Below, in pieces: positions 7,360 to 16,792 of a DNA stretch of 64,000 bases. How positions within the stretch are numbered: the stretch's first letter is position 1; each line of letters starts with the position of its first letter. The notes below the pieces were generated by a model that did no database searches, was not told the DNA's origin, and saw only the letters and a program-made list of their open reading frames with translations. Origin of the DNA: Cloacibacterium normanense. GTDB lineage: Bacteria > Bacteroidota > Bacteroidia > Flavobacteriales > Weeksellaceae. The position numbers were made by a program, and so were the translations under genes. The stretch is from positions 456,179 through 520,178 of the forward strand of contig NZ_PTPZ01000002.1 of assembly GCF_002943105.1 (NCBI RefSeq), read 5' to 3'.

Positions 7360-10092
7360 TTAGAAGTTGAATGAGAATGTTGCAGCCCAAGTTCTACCAA
7401 ATCCAAAGAAAACTTGGTTTTGTTGAGAAACACCGTTCCATTCTCCTGCTTGTACATAGCTTGTGTAAGAAGGGGCAGAAGAACCATAAGCTGCGTAATC
7501 AGCTGCAGAAAGGTTGCTCTGGTAGTTAGTGTTAGATTCTGCAATGTAAACTTTATCAAAAACGTTATAAACGTTTGCTCTTAGAGTAAAGTATTGCTTA
7601 GCATTAAGGTTTACCTTGTAAGATGCACCTAAATCAAAAAGTCCAAAACTAGGAAGTTTAAGAGCACCTAAGTTTCCAGCAGCTTGACTTTGGAAGTTGA
7701 TAGGGTTTACGTTAGCGTATAGATTGTTAACATATCTGTATGTTCCATCTAATTTGAAGTTTTTAGCTGGTTCAAGAACGAAACCTGCAGCATAAGTATT
7801 CTGAGCAGATCCTCCTACTTTTACTTTGTCTAAATAAAGTGTGGTTCCAGCAAAGCTAGTTCCAGCGATTTCTTCGTTTGTTTCAGTGAAGTAAGTACCA
7901 GTTGCGTTTCCTTCATAATACCAATCCCCTACAGAAACCATACCTGTGAAAGATAAATATTGGTTTACTTTTACGCTACCATCTACTTCTACACCTCTGT
8001 GAATTTCAGTAATTCCAGCAATGTTAGCATATGCATTAGTAAATGTTACTCCTGGGTTGTTTGGATCTGGAATATTTAAATTACCTCTTCTTAAGAATCT
8101 ATCTTTCCAAGAAGTTCTATAAACGTTCACGTTAAGGTTTACAGCAGATGAACGGAAACCATATCCTAATTCAGCACCAAAAATCTTTTCATTGGTAAGA
8201 TTTGGGTTTAAGAAGTTTTTATTGTTAGGATAAACAGCGTTTAAGAAAGGTTGCTTAGAATAGTAACCGATGTTTCCAAAAACGTTATGGTGATCATTAA
8301 TATTATAGTTGATTCCCCCTTTAATATTGTAACCAACTAAATTTTTGAAGCCAGTTTTAGTGTTAAGTGCTGGGTTTTTAGCAGTAGGTTGGTTAGTTGG
8401 AGATGCTAATGTTCCGTTTAATAAAGAAACACCATCTACGATAAAGTGGTCAATTCTTTGGAAACCTTGGTTAGAAACTGCACCTTGTACAAATGCTGAT
8501 AAATTATCATTAGAATATTCTAACTGACCGAAACCACCATACCAAAGTACTTCTCCATCATTCCAGTAAGAAATCATATCTGCTTCTGGATCAATTTTTC
8601 CTCCAAAAGGATTCCAAGTAGGAGTAGCATCATGAGAATTTACGATAATTCTTTGACCAGTTGGGTTACTTGTAGAAATAGCGTTTTTGTTAGTAGTATC
8701 TCTGAAACCAATAGCACCTAAGAAGTCACTTGCTACTTGATAGTGGTAACCATAATAATATCTACCATCAATACCTGCAGTAAGTTTTAAGTTATCATTA
8801 ATTTTTTGGTTAAAACTAGAAATAATACCAAACCAGTTATGAGAATTAATAGATGACCTTCTTATTATGCCGTCTGTAACAGTGTAAGTTTTTCCATTTG
8901 CAGGATTAGTTACAGTTCTAGGATTTCCAGCGATGTCGCTACCAGTACCAGGTCCGAAATCAGCAACTGCACCACCACTATTGTATGTAGCAATATCATC
9001 AAATCTTATTAAGCCATCTGTTGTTCTAGGTAAATTAGATGCTGTAATAGTAGAAGGAGAACCATTACTTTGAAATTTTCCATTCCAAAAACTTCCAGTA
9101 TCTCCAGTACCACCACCTCTACCAAAAGAAGCATATACTACAGTGTTAAGTTTAGAAGCAGAAGAAATGTTCCAATCCCAGTTTAAAGACATTACTGGTT
9201 TGTGGTAATAGTTTCTTCTCATAGAGTATTCCTCTCCATTTAGAAGTCCCCAATCTGCGTTATATTTTCTGTTTGGATCACCACCATTTACACCACCATA
9301 TTTAATATAGTTAGCGATAGTAATGAAAGATGATCTTTGGTTGTGCCATTGTGGAGCACCAGTAATGGTAAATTGGAAATCATGTTTACCGTTTTGGTAA
9401 CCTAATGCCCAATAATAGTTATATCCTTCGAATTCTGTACCATTAGCATACATGTTACCAGCAGTTCTACTTAATAGGAAAGAAGTAGACCATCCTGTAG
9501 ACATTTTACCGCTATTGTAAGCAAATAGAGTTTTTAAGTAATCGTCATTAGCAACACCTAAAGAAACAATTCCTCCTTGTTTTTTGTCAGCAGCTCTAGT
9601 TACTACGTTAATAGTACCACCTACAGAAGCAATAGCTAATTTAGATGAACCTAGACCTCTCTGTACTTGCATAGCAGAAGTTACATCTGATAGACCAGCC
9701 CAGTTTGACCAATATACAGCTCCGTTTTCCATGTCGTTTACAGGAACCCCATTGATCATTACCGCTACGTTTTCTTGAGCAAAACCTCTAATGTTAATTT
9801 TAGAGTCTCCAAAACCTCCACCAGATTTAGTTGCATACACAGAAGGAGTAGTGTTTAGGACTTCTGGGAATTCTTGGTTACCCAATTTCTCTACAATTTG
9901 TGCTTCTTTAATAGTAGAAACAGCAACTGGAGTTTTTCTGTCCTTTGCGATATCTGCCACCCCAGTAAGAACAACTTGTTCGATGTCTTTAGAGTTGATA
10001 GAATCTCTAGTTTTTTGCGCAAATGCTACACTAGCAGCACTTAATACAATAACCACAGAAAGTCTTGACTTTCCTAAATAGTTGATTTTCAT
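7360..10092 (-). CDS. TonB-dependent outer-membrane receptor
   Basis: A 910-residue outer membrane protein with a signal peptide (cleavage near AFAQ, residue 25), an N-terminal plug domain at about residues 55-170 that includes INIRGFAQENVAVMINGVPV, and a long beta-barrel ending in TFSFNF, with the terminal phenylalanine needed for barrel assembly. It has no SusC-type N-terminal carboxypeptidase-like domain and no SusD partner, so it is more like a siderophore or small-ligand receptor than a glycan importer. The ligand cannot be inferred from context: neighbours are a small membrane protein and nadC. No Fur-like site was identified upstream. Confidence 0.92.
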   Translation of the reverse strand: MKINYLGKSRLSVVIVLSAASVAFAQKTRDSINSKDIEQVVLTGVADIAKDRKTPVAVSTIKEAQIVEKLGNQEFPEVLNTTPSVYATKSGGGFGDSKINIRGFAQENVAVMINGVPVNDMENGAVYWSNWAGLSDVTSAMQVQRGLGSSKLAIASVGGTINVVTRAADKKQGGIVSLGVANDDYLKTLFAYNSGKMSTGWSTSFLLSRTAGNMYANGTEFEGYNYYWALGYQNGKHDFQFTITGAPQWHNQRSSFITIANYIKYGGVNGGDPNRKYNADWGLLNGEEYSMRRNYYHKPVMSLNWDWNISSASKLNTVVYASFGRGGGTGDTGSFWNGKFQSNGSPSTITASNLPRTTDGLIRFDDIATYNSGGAVADFGPGTGSDIAGNPRTVTNPANGKTYTVTDGIIRRSSINSHNWFGIISSFNQKINDNLKLTAGIDGRYYYGYHYQVASDFLGAIGFRDTTNKNAISTSNPTGQRIIVNSHDATPTWNPFGGKIDPEADMISYWNDGEVLWYGGFGQLEYSNDNLSAFVQGAVSNQGFQRIDHFIVDGVSLLNGTLASPTNQPTAKNPALNTKTGFKNLVGYNIKGGINYNINDHHNVFGNIGYYSKQPFLNAVYPNNKNFLNPNLTNEKIFGAELGYGFRSSAVNLNVNVYRTSWKDRFLRRGNLNIPDPNNPGVTFTNAYANIAGITEIHRGVEVDGSVKVNQYLSFTGMVSVGDWYYEGNATGTYFTETNEEIAGTSFAGTTLYLDKVKVGGSAQNTYAAGFVLEPAKNFKLDGTYRYVNNLYANVNPINFQSQAAGNLGALKLPSFGLFDLGASYKVNLNAKQYFTLRANVYNVFDKVYIAESNTNYQSNLSAADYAAYGSSAPSYTSYVQAGEWNGVSQQNQVFFGFGRTWAATFSFNF

Positions 10093-10237
10093 AAAGTTAT
10101 ATTATTTCAAACATTGTTTTATCGCTATGCAAAATACATTATTTTTTTTTAACTAAAATTAACATAGTGTTAAAATTTTATGAAATCCATAATTTTTTAT
10201 CCACAATGAAGTTTTTGATTTTCAATTTGATACAAAA

Positions 10238-10258
10238 AAACACGCTATTAGCGTGTTT
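10238..10258 (-). terminator. Terminator of the nadB-nadC operon
   Basis: A perfect 8-bp stem, AAACACGC and GCGTGTTT, with a 5-base loop lies 10 bases past the nadC stop and is followed by a run of U on the minus-strand transcript. Confidence 0.85.
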
Positions 10259-10267
10259 CTATTATTT

Positions 10268-11140
10268 TTAATTTTTTATGGCTTTTAAACTTAAATCTAT
10301 ATTTTCTGCGGAATGGGTAAGTGCTCCTGCAGAAATATAAGTGACACCTGTTCTTGCGATTTCGTTTAGTTGGTCTCTTGAAATTCCTCCTGAAGCTTCA
10401 GTTTCGCATTTTCCTGCAATAATTTTCACTGCTTCTGTCATGGTTTTTACATCCATATTATCTAGCATAATTCTATCAATTCCTTTTCCAGCAAGTTTTG
10501 CAGCTTCTTCTACTTCGGCTAGATTTCTGGTTTCTACTTCTACTTTTAGTTTTAATTTATTTTTTTTGAGGTAGTCTTGCGTCATTTTCACTGCATTGGT
10601 AATGCTTCCGTTGTAATCTATGTGATTGTCTTTCAGCATAATCATATCATACAAACCATATCTGTGATTGGTTCCGCCGCCAATTGCTACTGCCCATTTT
10701 TCACAAATTCTGAAATTTGGAGTAGTTTTTCTCGTGTCAAGCAATTTGGTTTTGGTTCCTAGAAGTCTAGAGTCCCACTCATGAGTTAAAGTAGCAATTC
10801 CGCTCATTCTTTGCATGCAATTTAGCACTAATCTTTCGGTAGAAAGGATAGAACGCGCACTTCCAGTAACGATGAAAGCAATGTCGCCAACTTTTGCGTT
10901 TTCTCCATCTTTAATAAAAACCTCTACTTTTAAATCTTTGTCAAAAGTTTTAAAAATAATCTCTGCCAATTCTACACCAGCCAAAATACAGTCTTCTTTT
11001 ACCAAAAGTTTAGCACTTTGTACCAATTCTTTAGGGATGGTAGAAAGAGTAGAGTGGTCACCGCTTTGAATATCTTCTTCTAAAGCAGATTTTATAAATT
11101 GTTTTAAGGCTTTATCGGTTACGTAATGTGGACGTTTCAT
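10268..11140 (-). CDS. nadC: Nicotinate-nucleotide pyrophosphorylase (carboxylating)
   Basis: A 290-residue enzyme that converts quinolinate and PRPP to nicotinate mononucleotide in de novo NAD synthesis. Family features include the ERLVLNCMQRMSGIATLT helix, the TRKTTPNFR motif near residue 134 with basic residues for quinolinate binding, and the GGGTNHRYGLYDM stretch. The ATG at 11140 (MKRPHYVT) was chosen over an upstream TTG at 11155. The gene follows nadB on the same strand by 36 bases, forming a nadB-nadC operon closed by a hairpin. The quinolinate synthase gene nadA is not in the window. Confidence 0.96.
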   Translation of the reverse strand: MKRPHYVTDKALKQFIKSALEEDIQSGDHSTLSTIPKELVQSAKLLVKEDCILAGVELAEIIFKTFDKDLKVEVFIKDGENAKVGDIAFIVTGSARSILSTERLVLNCMQRMSGIATLTHEWDSRLLGTKTKLLDTRKTTPNFRICEKWAVAIGGGTNHRYGLYDMIMLKDNHIDYNGSITNAVKMTQDYLKKNKLKLKVEVETRNLAEVEEAAKLAGKGIDRIMLDNMDVKTMTEAVKIIAGKCETEASGGISRDQLNEIARTGVTYISAGALTHSAENIDLSLKAIKN

Positions 11141-11176
11141 AGATGTAAATTTCAAGTTTTTATCTGTGATGAATCT

Positions 11177-12751
11177 TTAAGCAAAATCTTTATTGTAAAA
11201 AGCACCTTTGTTTTCTTTCATCGCCAAAGAATGCTTAATAATAAGGTAAGAAACATTCACCAGATTTCTTAATTCTGATAATTCTGGCGAAATTACTGAA
11301 TAATTATACAATTCTGTAACCGCTTCGTAGATTTCTCTTTGTTTTTTTTGAGCAAGTTGCAATCTTTCGTTGCTTCTTACGATACTTACCAAATCGCTCA
11401 TCATTTCTTGAAGTTGTTTTCTTAGATAAGTGATGAGTACTTTTTCTTCCATTACTTTCATGCCTTCTTCATTCCATTCTGGTACATTTTCTAGGTCGAA
11501 GTAATTAAATTCGTCTTTGTGAAGCAATTCTATAGATTTCATCGCAGCATTATGACCATAAACCAAACCTTCCAAAAGTGAATTAGAAGCGAGACGATTT
11601 GCGCCGTGCAATCCAGAATTGGTGCATTCTCCCACTGCAAATAGATTTTTGATAGAAGATTGTCCGTCTTTATCTACCACGATTCCGCCCATTAAATAAT
11701 GACTTGCAGGAACCACAGGAATCAGTTGTTTAAATGGATCAATTCCTTCATCCATACATTTTTGATAAATATTAGGAAAATGTTCTATGAACTTTTCTTT
11801 ATCCATTTCTCTACAATCAAGGCCTACATATTCATCACCAGAAATTTTCATTTCGTTGTCAATGGCTCTTGCGACAATATCACGCGAAGCTAATTCTTCT
11901 CGCTCATCATATTTGTGCATGAATTTTTCGCCATTTTTGGTTCTGAGTTTTGCGCCGTCACCGCGTACTGCTTCCGAAATTAGGAAGAGCATTCCGTCTC
12001 GTTTAGAATACATTGCGGTAGGGTGAAACTGAATGTATTGCATGTTAGAAACTTTACCGCGAGCTCTGTGTACAAAAGCAATTCCGTCTCCTGTGGCAAT
12101 TTTTGGATTTGTGGTGTTTTTATAAACGTGACCAGCTCCTCCAGTTGCTACCATGGTTACTTTTGCGGTAATTTTTTTTATTTTTTTATTTTTTTGGTCT
12201 AGAACATAAGCTCCATAACAAGAAATATTTTCTAAATCAAAGTTTTTATTGGGAATGTGGTGTTGAGTGATTAAATCAATAACGTAATGATAATCAAGAA
12301 TTTCTATATTCGGAGATTTGTTGCAATATTCTAAAAGTGCCCGTTCTATTTCGGCACCTGTAATATCTTTATGGTGAACAATTCTAAATTCGGTGTGACC
12401 ACCTTCTCTTCCGAGTTTAAATTCACCGTCTTCTTTTTTGTCAAAATTTACGCCCCATTCTACAATTTCTCTGAAACGGTCTGGTCCTTCTTTGATGACC
12501 ATTTCTACCACTTCTCTATTGTTTTCGTAATCTCCAGCGCGCATCGTATCATCTATATGTTTCTGGAAATTATCTGTGTCTAAATCCATTACTACTGCTA
12601 AACCACCTTGAGCATATTTGGTGTTGGTTTCGTCTTCCTCAGCTTTGGTGACGATGGTGATTTTAGCATCTGGTAATTTTTCAGAAATTTTAATGGCGTA
12701 AGAAAGTCCCGAAATTCCTGAGCCAATTACCAATACATCTGTTTTTATCAT
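11177..12751 (-). CDS. nadB: L-aspartate oxidase
   Basis: This 524-residue flavoprotein oxidises L-aspartate to iminoaspartate, the first step of de novo NAD synthesis. The FAD-binding dinucleotide loop VIGSGISGLSYA is near residue 7, followed by TKYAQGGLAVV, and the active-site HPTAMY and EAVRGDGAKLR motifs lie in the middle. SHYLMGGIVVD and GLHGANRLASNSLLEGLV fit the family. The C-terminal helical domain is complete. It is the first gene of the nadB-nadC operon. Succinate dehydrogenase flavoproteins are related, but the motif spacing and the nadC neighbour settle the call. Confidence 0.96.
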   Translation of the reverse strand: MIKTDVLVIGSGISGLSYAIKISEKLPDAKITIVTKAEEDETNTKYAQGGLAVVMDLDTDNFQKHIDDTMRAGDYENNREVVEMVIKEGPDRFREIVEWGVNFDKKEDGEFKLGREGGHTEFRIVHHKDITGAEIERALLEYCNKSPNIEILDYHYVIDLITQHHIPNKNFDLENISCYGAYVLDQKNKKIKKITAKVTMVATGGAGHVYKNTTNPKIATGDGIAFVHRARGKVSNMQYIQFHPTAMYSKRDGMLFLISEAVRGDGAKLRTKNGEKFMHKYDEREELASRDIVARAIDNEMKISGDEYVGLDCREMDKEKFIEHFPNIYQKCMDEGIDPFKQLIPVVPASHYLMGGIVVDKDGQSSIKNLFAVGECTNSGLHGANRLASNSLLEGLVYGHNAAMKSIELLHKDEFNYFDLENVPEWNEEGMKVMEEKVLITYLRKQLQEMMSDLVSIVRSNERLQLAQKKQREIYEAVTELYNYSVISPELSELRNLVNVSYLIIKHSLAMKENKGAFYNKDFA

Positions 12752-12867
12752 TTTAAAAATTGAGATTTGAAATTAGAAAGTCTGTAAAACTACATTTCAA
12801 ATGTAAGGATTTTGAAAAGAATAGGCAGAATTCTGCTAAAGAAATTGACTATAATCTTTATTCAGAT

Positions 12868-13344
12868 TTAAAACAATCCGCCCTCTTTTTGATTTTCAAA
12901 GAAGGTGTCAATTTTTAAATTTGATGATTGAGAAGCTTTTACAGCGAGTTGGTCGCAGATTTCATTTTCAGGATGACCAGCATGACCTTTTATCCAATGA
13001 AATTCTATTTTATGTTTCCTAAAAAGCGGAATAAATCTTTGCCACAAATCGGGATTTTTCACATTTTTAAACCCTTTTTTTATCCAACCAAAAATCCAAT
13101 TTTGGTTAATAGCATCGGCTACATATTTAGAATCAGTGAAAACATGAACGTTTTCTTCGGGATTTTTCAACTTTTCAAGTGCTTCAATCACCGCGAGAAG
13201 TTCCATTCTATTGTTGGTGGTCAAACGGAAACCTTCGGAAAAAGTTTTTTGATATTTTTTTTCAGGAACACGCATGAGAATTCCATAGCCACCTTTTCCA
13301 GGATTGCCACTACAAGCGCCGTCTGTGTAAATTTCGATTTTCAT
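12868..13344 (-). CDS. rnhA: Ribonuclease HI
   Basis: A 158-residue enzyme that cuts the RNA strand of RNA-DNA hybrids. The catalytic carboxylates are visible: Asp in YTDGACSGNPG (residue 8), Glu in NRMELLAVI (near 48), Asp in FTDSKYVADA (near 71) and the last Asp in ENEICDQLA (near 131). The basic handle region typical of E. coli RNase HI, here KKGFKNVKNPDLW, is present. It lies downstream of dnaB on the same strand, separated by about 90 bases that contain an inverted repeat. Confidence 0.96.
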   Translation of the reverse strand: MKIEIYTDGACSGNPGKGGYGILMRVPEKKYQKTFSEGFRLTTNNRMELLAVIEALEKLKNPEENVHVFTDSKYVADAINQNWIFGWIKKGFKNVKNPDLWQRFIPLFRKHKIEFHWIKGHAGHPENEICDQLAVKASQSSNLKIDTFFENQKEGGLF

Positions 13345-13368
13345 GTAAGTAAATTCGTGAAACTGAAA

Positions 13369-13424
13369 ATTCGTAAAATCGTGAGCAAAAATATATTTTT
13401 ACAATTTTACGAATCTTCGATTTT
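13369..13424. repeat. Inverted repeat between dnaB and rnhA, TTTTACGA-type repeat
   Basis: The arms ATTCGTAAAAT (13369-13379) and ATTTTACGAAT (13414-13424) are perfect inverted copies, and a further CGATTTTAC follows at about 13429. The same short TTTTACGA-like unit occurs inside mfd (19355-19388), suggesting a dispersed repeat family. It may also act as a weak terminator or processing site in the dnaB-rnhA transcript. Confidence 0.5.
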
Positions 13425-13431
13425 ACATTAT

Positions 13432-14997
13432 TTAGAACGGCATTTCAGCATCATCGTCATCATCATTCATGGCAGAACCAGAAATATTTCCGTTGTCTGG
13501 TAAACCAAATGCTGCACCTGGATCTATGGAAACTCGCAATTTATCAAAACCGCTTGGTTCATCCTGTTGCGCAAAACCAGAAGAATGATAGCTTCCGAAA
13601 ACGTCTAAATCTGAGAATTTGGCTAAGCTTCCATGGAAACTTAATCTTACATCTGCAATAGAACCGTTTCTGTGCTTCGCAATGATAAGTTCTGCTTGGT
13701 TCGCAGAAGGTGTTTCGTCTTCCCAAGTGTCAATTTTATAATATTCTGGTCTGTAGATGAAAGAAACGATATCTGCATCTTGCTCAATTGCTCCAGATTC
13801 TCTCAAATCCGAAAGTTGAGGTCTCTTATTTGGACGGGTTTCTACGGTTCTGGATAACTGAGAAAGTGCAATAACTGGAACGTTTAATTCTTTTGCAATG
13901 GCTTTTAGTGAACGAGAAATCGTCGCAATTTCTTGCTCTCTGTTTCCTGCTCCTTTTCCGCCAGAATTAGCGGTCATCAACTGTAAATAATCCACCATGA
14001 TGATTCTTACGCCATGTTGCATTACCAATCTTCTACATTTTGCACGGAAATCAAACACCGAAAGTGCAGGTGTTTCGTCTATATAAAGCGGTGCGTTTTC
14101 AAGAGCGGCAACGTTTGAAAATAGTCTTTGCCATTCTTCTTCAGACATTTGTCCTTTTCTCAATTTTTCAGAAGAAATTCCTGTTTCTGAGGCAATCATC
14201 CTTGTGATGAGCTGTACAGATGCCATCTCCAGAGAGAATAGCGCCATCGGAATATTGTGTTCTACAGTGATGTTTCTCGCCATAGAAAGGAGAAATGCGG
14301 TTTTTCCCATTGCAGGACGTGCCGCGATGATGATTAAGTCAGAACTTTGCCATCCTCCTGTTTCTTTGTCTACATCTCTAAATCCTGATGGAATACCAGA
14401 CAGTCCTTCTTTGTCTTTTAAAGACTTAATTTTATCAATCGCTTCTTTTACCAAGGAATTTGCGGTATCAAAACCTTTTTTGATGGTTCCATTGGTAATT
14501 TCGAAAAAAGATTGTTCTGCTTTGTCCAGCAATTCAAAAACGTCTGTAGATTCCTTATAAGAACTGTCGATTACATTCGCAGAAACATTAATCAAACTTC
14601 TGAGAATGAATTTTTCTAGAATTACACGAACGTGATATTCTATGTGAGCGCTCGAAGAAACGCCCATGGTAAGGTCTATAATGTAATGGTCACCTCCAGC
14701 AAAACCTAGTTTTTCTTCTTTTTTGAGCTCTTGGATTACGGTCATTAAATCTACAGGTTCGTTTTTTTCGTACAATTTTAAAATTGCAGAAAAAATAACT
14801 TGATGTCTCGGGTCGTAAAAAACCTCGGGAGTTAATAAGTCTATAGAATAATCTAATCCTTTTTTGTCAATCAAAAAAGTTCCAATAACCAATTTCTCGA
14901 ATTCAACTGCATTAGGCGGCATTTTGCCTGCTGAAATAGAAAGTTCCTTCGCGAAATTACCATGTGTTAAACTTGATAATGTTTCCTTCTGTGCCAT
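13432..14997 (-). CDS. dnaB: Replicative DNA helicase
   Basis: A 521-residue hexameric helicase that unwinds DNA at the replication fork. The N-terminal DnaB domain begins near residue 25 (MPPNAVEFEKLVIG). The RecA-like C-terminal domain carries the Walker A motif ARPAMGKTAFLLS near residue 229 and Walker B-like IIMVDYLQLM near 335, followed by SRSLKAIAKELNVPVIALSQLSR. The tail is glycine, serine and aspartate rich and ends in acidic DDDDDAEMPF, like the acidic tip of SSB. No intein is present; the helicase motifs are continuous. It is transcribed towards rnhA. Confidence 0.97.
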   Translation of the reverse strand: MAQKETLSSLTHGNFAKELSISAGKMPPNAVEFEKLVIGTFLIDKKGLDYSIDLLTPEVFYDPRHQVIFSAILKLYEKNEPVDLMTVIQELKKEEKLGFAGGDHYIIDLTMGVSSSAHIEYHVRVILEKFILRSLINVSANVIDSSYKESTDVFELLDKAEQSFFEITNGTIKKGFDTANSLVKEAIDKIKSLKDKEGLSGIPSGFRDVDKETGGWQSSDLIIIAARPAMGKTAFLLSMARNITVEHNIPMALFSLEMASVQLITRMIASETGISSEKLRKGQMSEEEWQRLFSNVAALENAPLYIDETPALSVFDFRAKCRRLVMQHGVRIIMVDYLQLMTANSGGKGAGNREQEIATISRSLKAIAKELNVPVIALSQLSRTVETRPNKRPQLSDLRESGAIEQDADIVSFIYRPEYYKIDTWEDETPSANQAELIIAKHRNGSIADVRLSFHGSLAKFSDLDVFGSYHSSGFAQQDEPSGFDKLRVSIDPGAAFGLPDNGNISGSAMNDDDDDAEMPF

Positions 14998-15161
14998 TGC
15001 ACAAAGATAGAATTTTTAAATTTTTTTTGAGGTTAAATCTGCTTTTTGCGGATAATAATCTGCAAATGCTTTGTTAATGGAAGATGAAGCGAAATTCCGA
15101 ATGTTGATAAGTTTTTGACTTATTGATATTTAAACTTTTTTGAAAATAATTCTGGGCTTTT

Positions 15162-16397
15162 TTAATATTCCATTTTTCTCAATTTTGGAACAAATTTCCC
15201 TACAAAAAGTGCAATAAGAACGGTCATGGTTCCGCCAAAAACGACTGACCTTACTACGCCTAAAAGTTTAGCAGCTACACCGCTTTCAAATTGTCCCATT
15301 TCGTTACTCGACATAATGAAGATTGAATTTGCACTCATCACTCTTCCTCTGATATGATCTGGAGTTTTCAACTGTACGATGGTTCCTCTTATCACGACTG
15401 AAATTCCGTCAAAAATTCCGCTCAACATAAGGAATAAGAAAGATAACCAGTAGAGTTTTGACAAGCCGAAACCAACGATGCATAAACCAAATCCAGCCAC
15501 TACACCGATTAAAATTTTGCCCTGATTTTTTCTTAATGGAATGAAAGAAAGCGTTACAATAATCATCATAGAGCCAATATCTGATGCTGCGTTGAGAAGT
15601 CCGAAACCATCAGCTCCCACTTTTAAAATATCACTGGCAAAAACAGGAATCATGGCAACTGCTCCGCCAAAAAGTACGGCAAACATATCTAAACACAATG
15701 CTCCTAGAATTTCTTTCGTTCTATAAATGTAAGTGATTCCTTCTTTCATAGAAGTCCAAACTTGCAACTCATTTTTATGATATTCTGACTGTTGTTTTTT
15801 GATTTGAAAGAAAAATAAGGAAGCCAATAAAATTAAAAATAAAATAACGACAAGAGTCCATTTTATCGTGATGAGCGCGATGAGAAATCCGCCAATTGCG
15901 TGTCCTGAAACAGATGCAGTAAGAAAAGTAGCTTGGTTTAAGGTAATAGCGTTAGCTAATTTTTCTTGACCTACAATTTTGGGAATCATTACCGGAACAA
16001 TCGGGCCGATGAAAGCTCTACAAATTCCTGTAAAAAATATAATTCCGTAGATGTAATACGTGATTTCGAGACCTGTAAAATGAAGATTAGAAGCATAAAA
16101 TGCAGGAATCAATAACAACGCAATCAGCACAAAATATCCCGAAGTGCACAAAAGAAGCATTCTTTTTTTCTCGTTCATGTCGATAACATGACCAGCGTAC
16201 AATGCTGTAGAAACGGCAGGAATAACTTCCGAAAGTCCTATTAAACCTATCGAAAATGGATCTTTGGTGAGTTGATAAACCCACCATCCTAATAAAGTGG
16301 CGAGCATTCTAAACGCTAGAATTAGAAAAAATCTTCCGGTAAGTAAGTTTCGGAACTCTTTATTTTTTAGAGTTTTAATGGGCTCAAGAGAAATCAT
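15162..16397 (-). CDS. Major facilitator superfamily transporter
   Basis: A 411-residue membrane protein with about twelve hydrophobic segments. Motif-A-like loops appear as YAGHVIDMNEKKRML near residue 69, and a central hydrophilic loop separates the two halves around residues 195-215. It resembles the EntS/enterobactin-exporter-like and MFS_3 type exporters, so efflux of a small molecule is the best guess; the substrate is unknown. It starts one codon-sharing base pair away from the divergent frame of the Gdx-like gene, and the two genes share a 59-base intergenic region. Confidence 0.85.
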   Translation of the reverse strand: MISLEPIKTLKNKEFRNLLTGRFFLILAFRMLATLLGWWVYQLTKDPFSIGLIGLSEVIPAVSTALYAGHVIDMNEKKRMLLLCTSGYFVLIALLLIPAFYASNLHFTGLEITYYIYGIIFFTGICRAFIGPIVPVMIPKIVGQEKLANAITLNQATFLTASVSGHAIGGFLIALITIKWTLVVILFLILLASLFFFQIKKQQSEYHKNELQVWTSMKEGITYIYRTKEILGALCLDMFAVLFGGAVAMIPVFASDILKVGADGFGLLNAASDIGSMMIIVTLSFIPLRKNQGKILIGVVAGFGLCIVGFGLSKLYWLSFLFLMLSGIFDGISVVIRGTIVQLKTPDHIRGRVMSANSIFIMSSNEMGQFESGVAAKLLGVVRSVVFGGTMTVLIALFVGKFVPKLRKMEY

Positions 16398-16444
16398 TGA
16401 GCAAATATAAAAGAATTAGAAATATTTTTTTAATAGTTAAAGTC

Positions 16445-16452
16445 TATATTTG
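16445..16452 (+). promoter_or_regulatory. -7 element of the Gdx-like exporter gene
   Basis: TATATTTG matches the Bacteroidota TAnnTTTG element and lies only 4 bases before the ATG at 16457, so the transcript would be leaderless or nearly so. I see no TTTG at the expected upstream spacing, which lowers confidence. Confidence 0.35.
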
Positions 16453-16456
16453 TGCT

Positions 16457-16792
16457 ATGAATTGGTTAATACTCATCATCGCAGGATTATTCGAAACTGC
16501 ATTTGCGTTTTGTTTAGGAAAAGCACAAGAAACCACAGGCAAAGAAAACCTCTATTGGTGGTCTGGATTTGCAGTTTGCCTTTTTCTTTCTATGTTTCTC
16601 ATGTACAAAGCTATTGCTGGCGAAAACGGTTTGCCAATCGGTACAGCTTACGCAGTTTGGACGGGAATTGGAGCGGTAGGAAGCGTTTTGATGGGAATCT
16701 TTTTCTTTAACGAACCAGCCACTTTTTGGCGCATCTTTTTTGTGTCAACTTTAATCATTTCAATTGTAGGATTGAAGTTTGTGAGTGAGTAG
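16457..16792 (+). CDS. Small multidrug resistance protein, Gdx/SugE-like guanidinium exporter
   Basis: A 111-residue protein with four membrane helices. The membrane-embedded glutamate Glu13 is in AGLFETAFAF and the loop LPIGTAYAVWTGIGAVG matches the Gdx (SugE) branch of the SMR family, which exports guanidinium in exchange for protons, rather than the EmrE drug branch. It would act as an antiparallel dimer. Only one SMR gene is present. The ATG at 16457 gives the family's usual length; an upstream in-frame start at 16397 would add 20 residues with no family counterpart. No guanidine riboswitch is visible, and the leader is too short to hold one. Confidence 0.85.
   Translation: MNWLILIIAGLFETAFAFCLGKAQETTGKENLYWWSGFAVCLFLSMFLMYKAIAGENGLPIGTAYAVWTGIGAVGSVLMGIFFFNEPATFWRIFFVSTLIISIVGLKFVSE

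Noticed and set aside
10197..10205. Single perfect DnaA box between the TonB receptor and nadC
   Set aside because: One isolated copy can occur by chance or titrate DnaA; no iterons or AT-rich origin near it.
13432..14997. Possible intein or split dnaB
   Set aside because: All helicase motifs are continuous and the length is normal.
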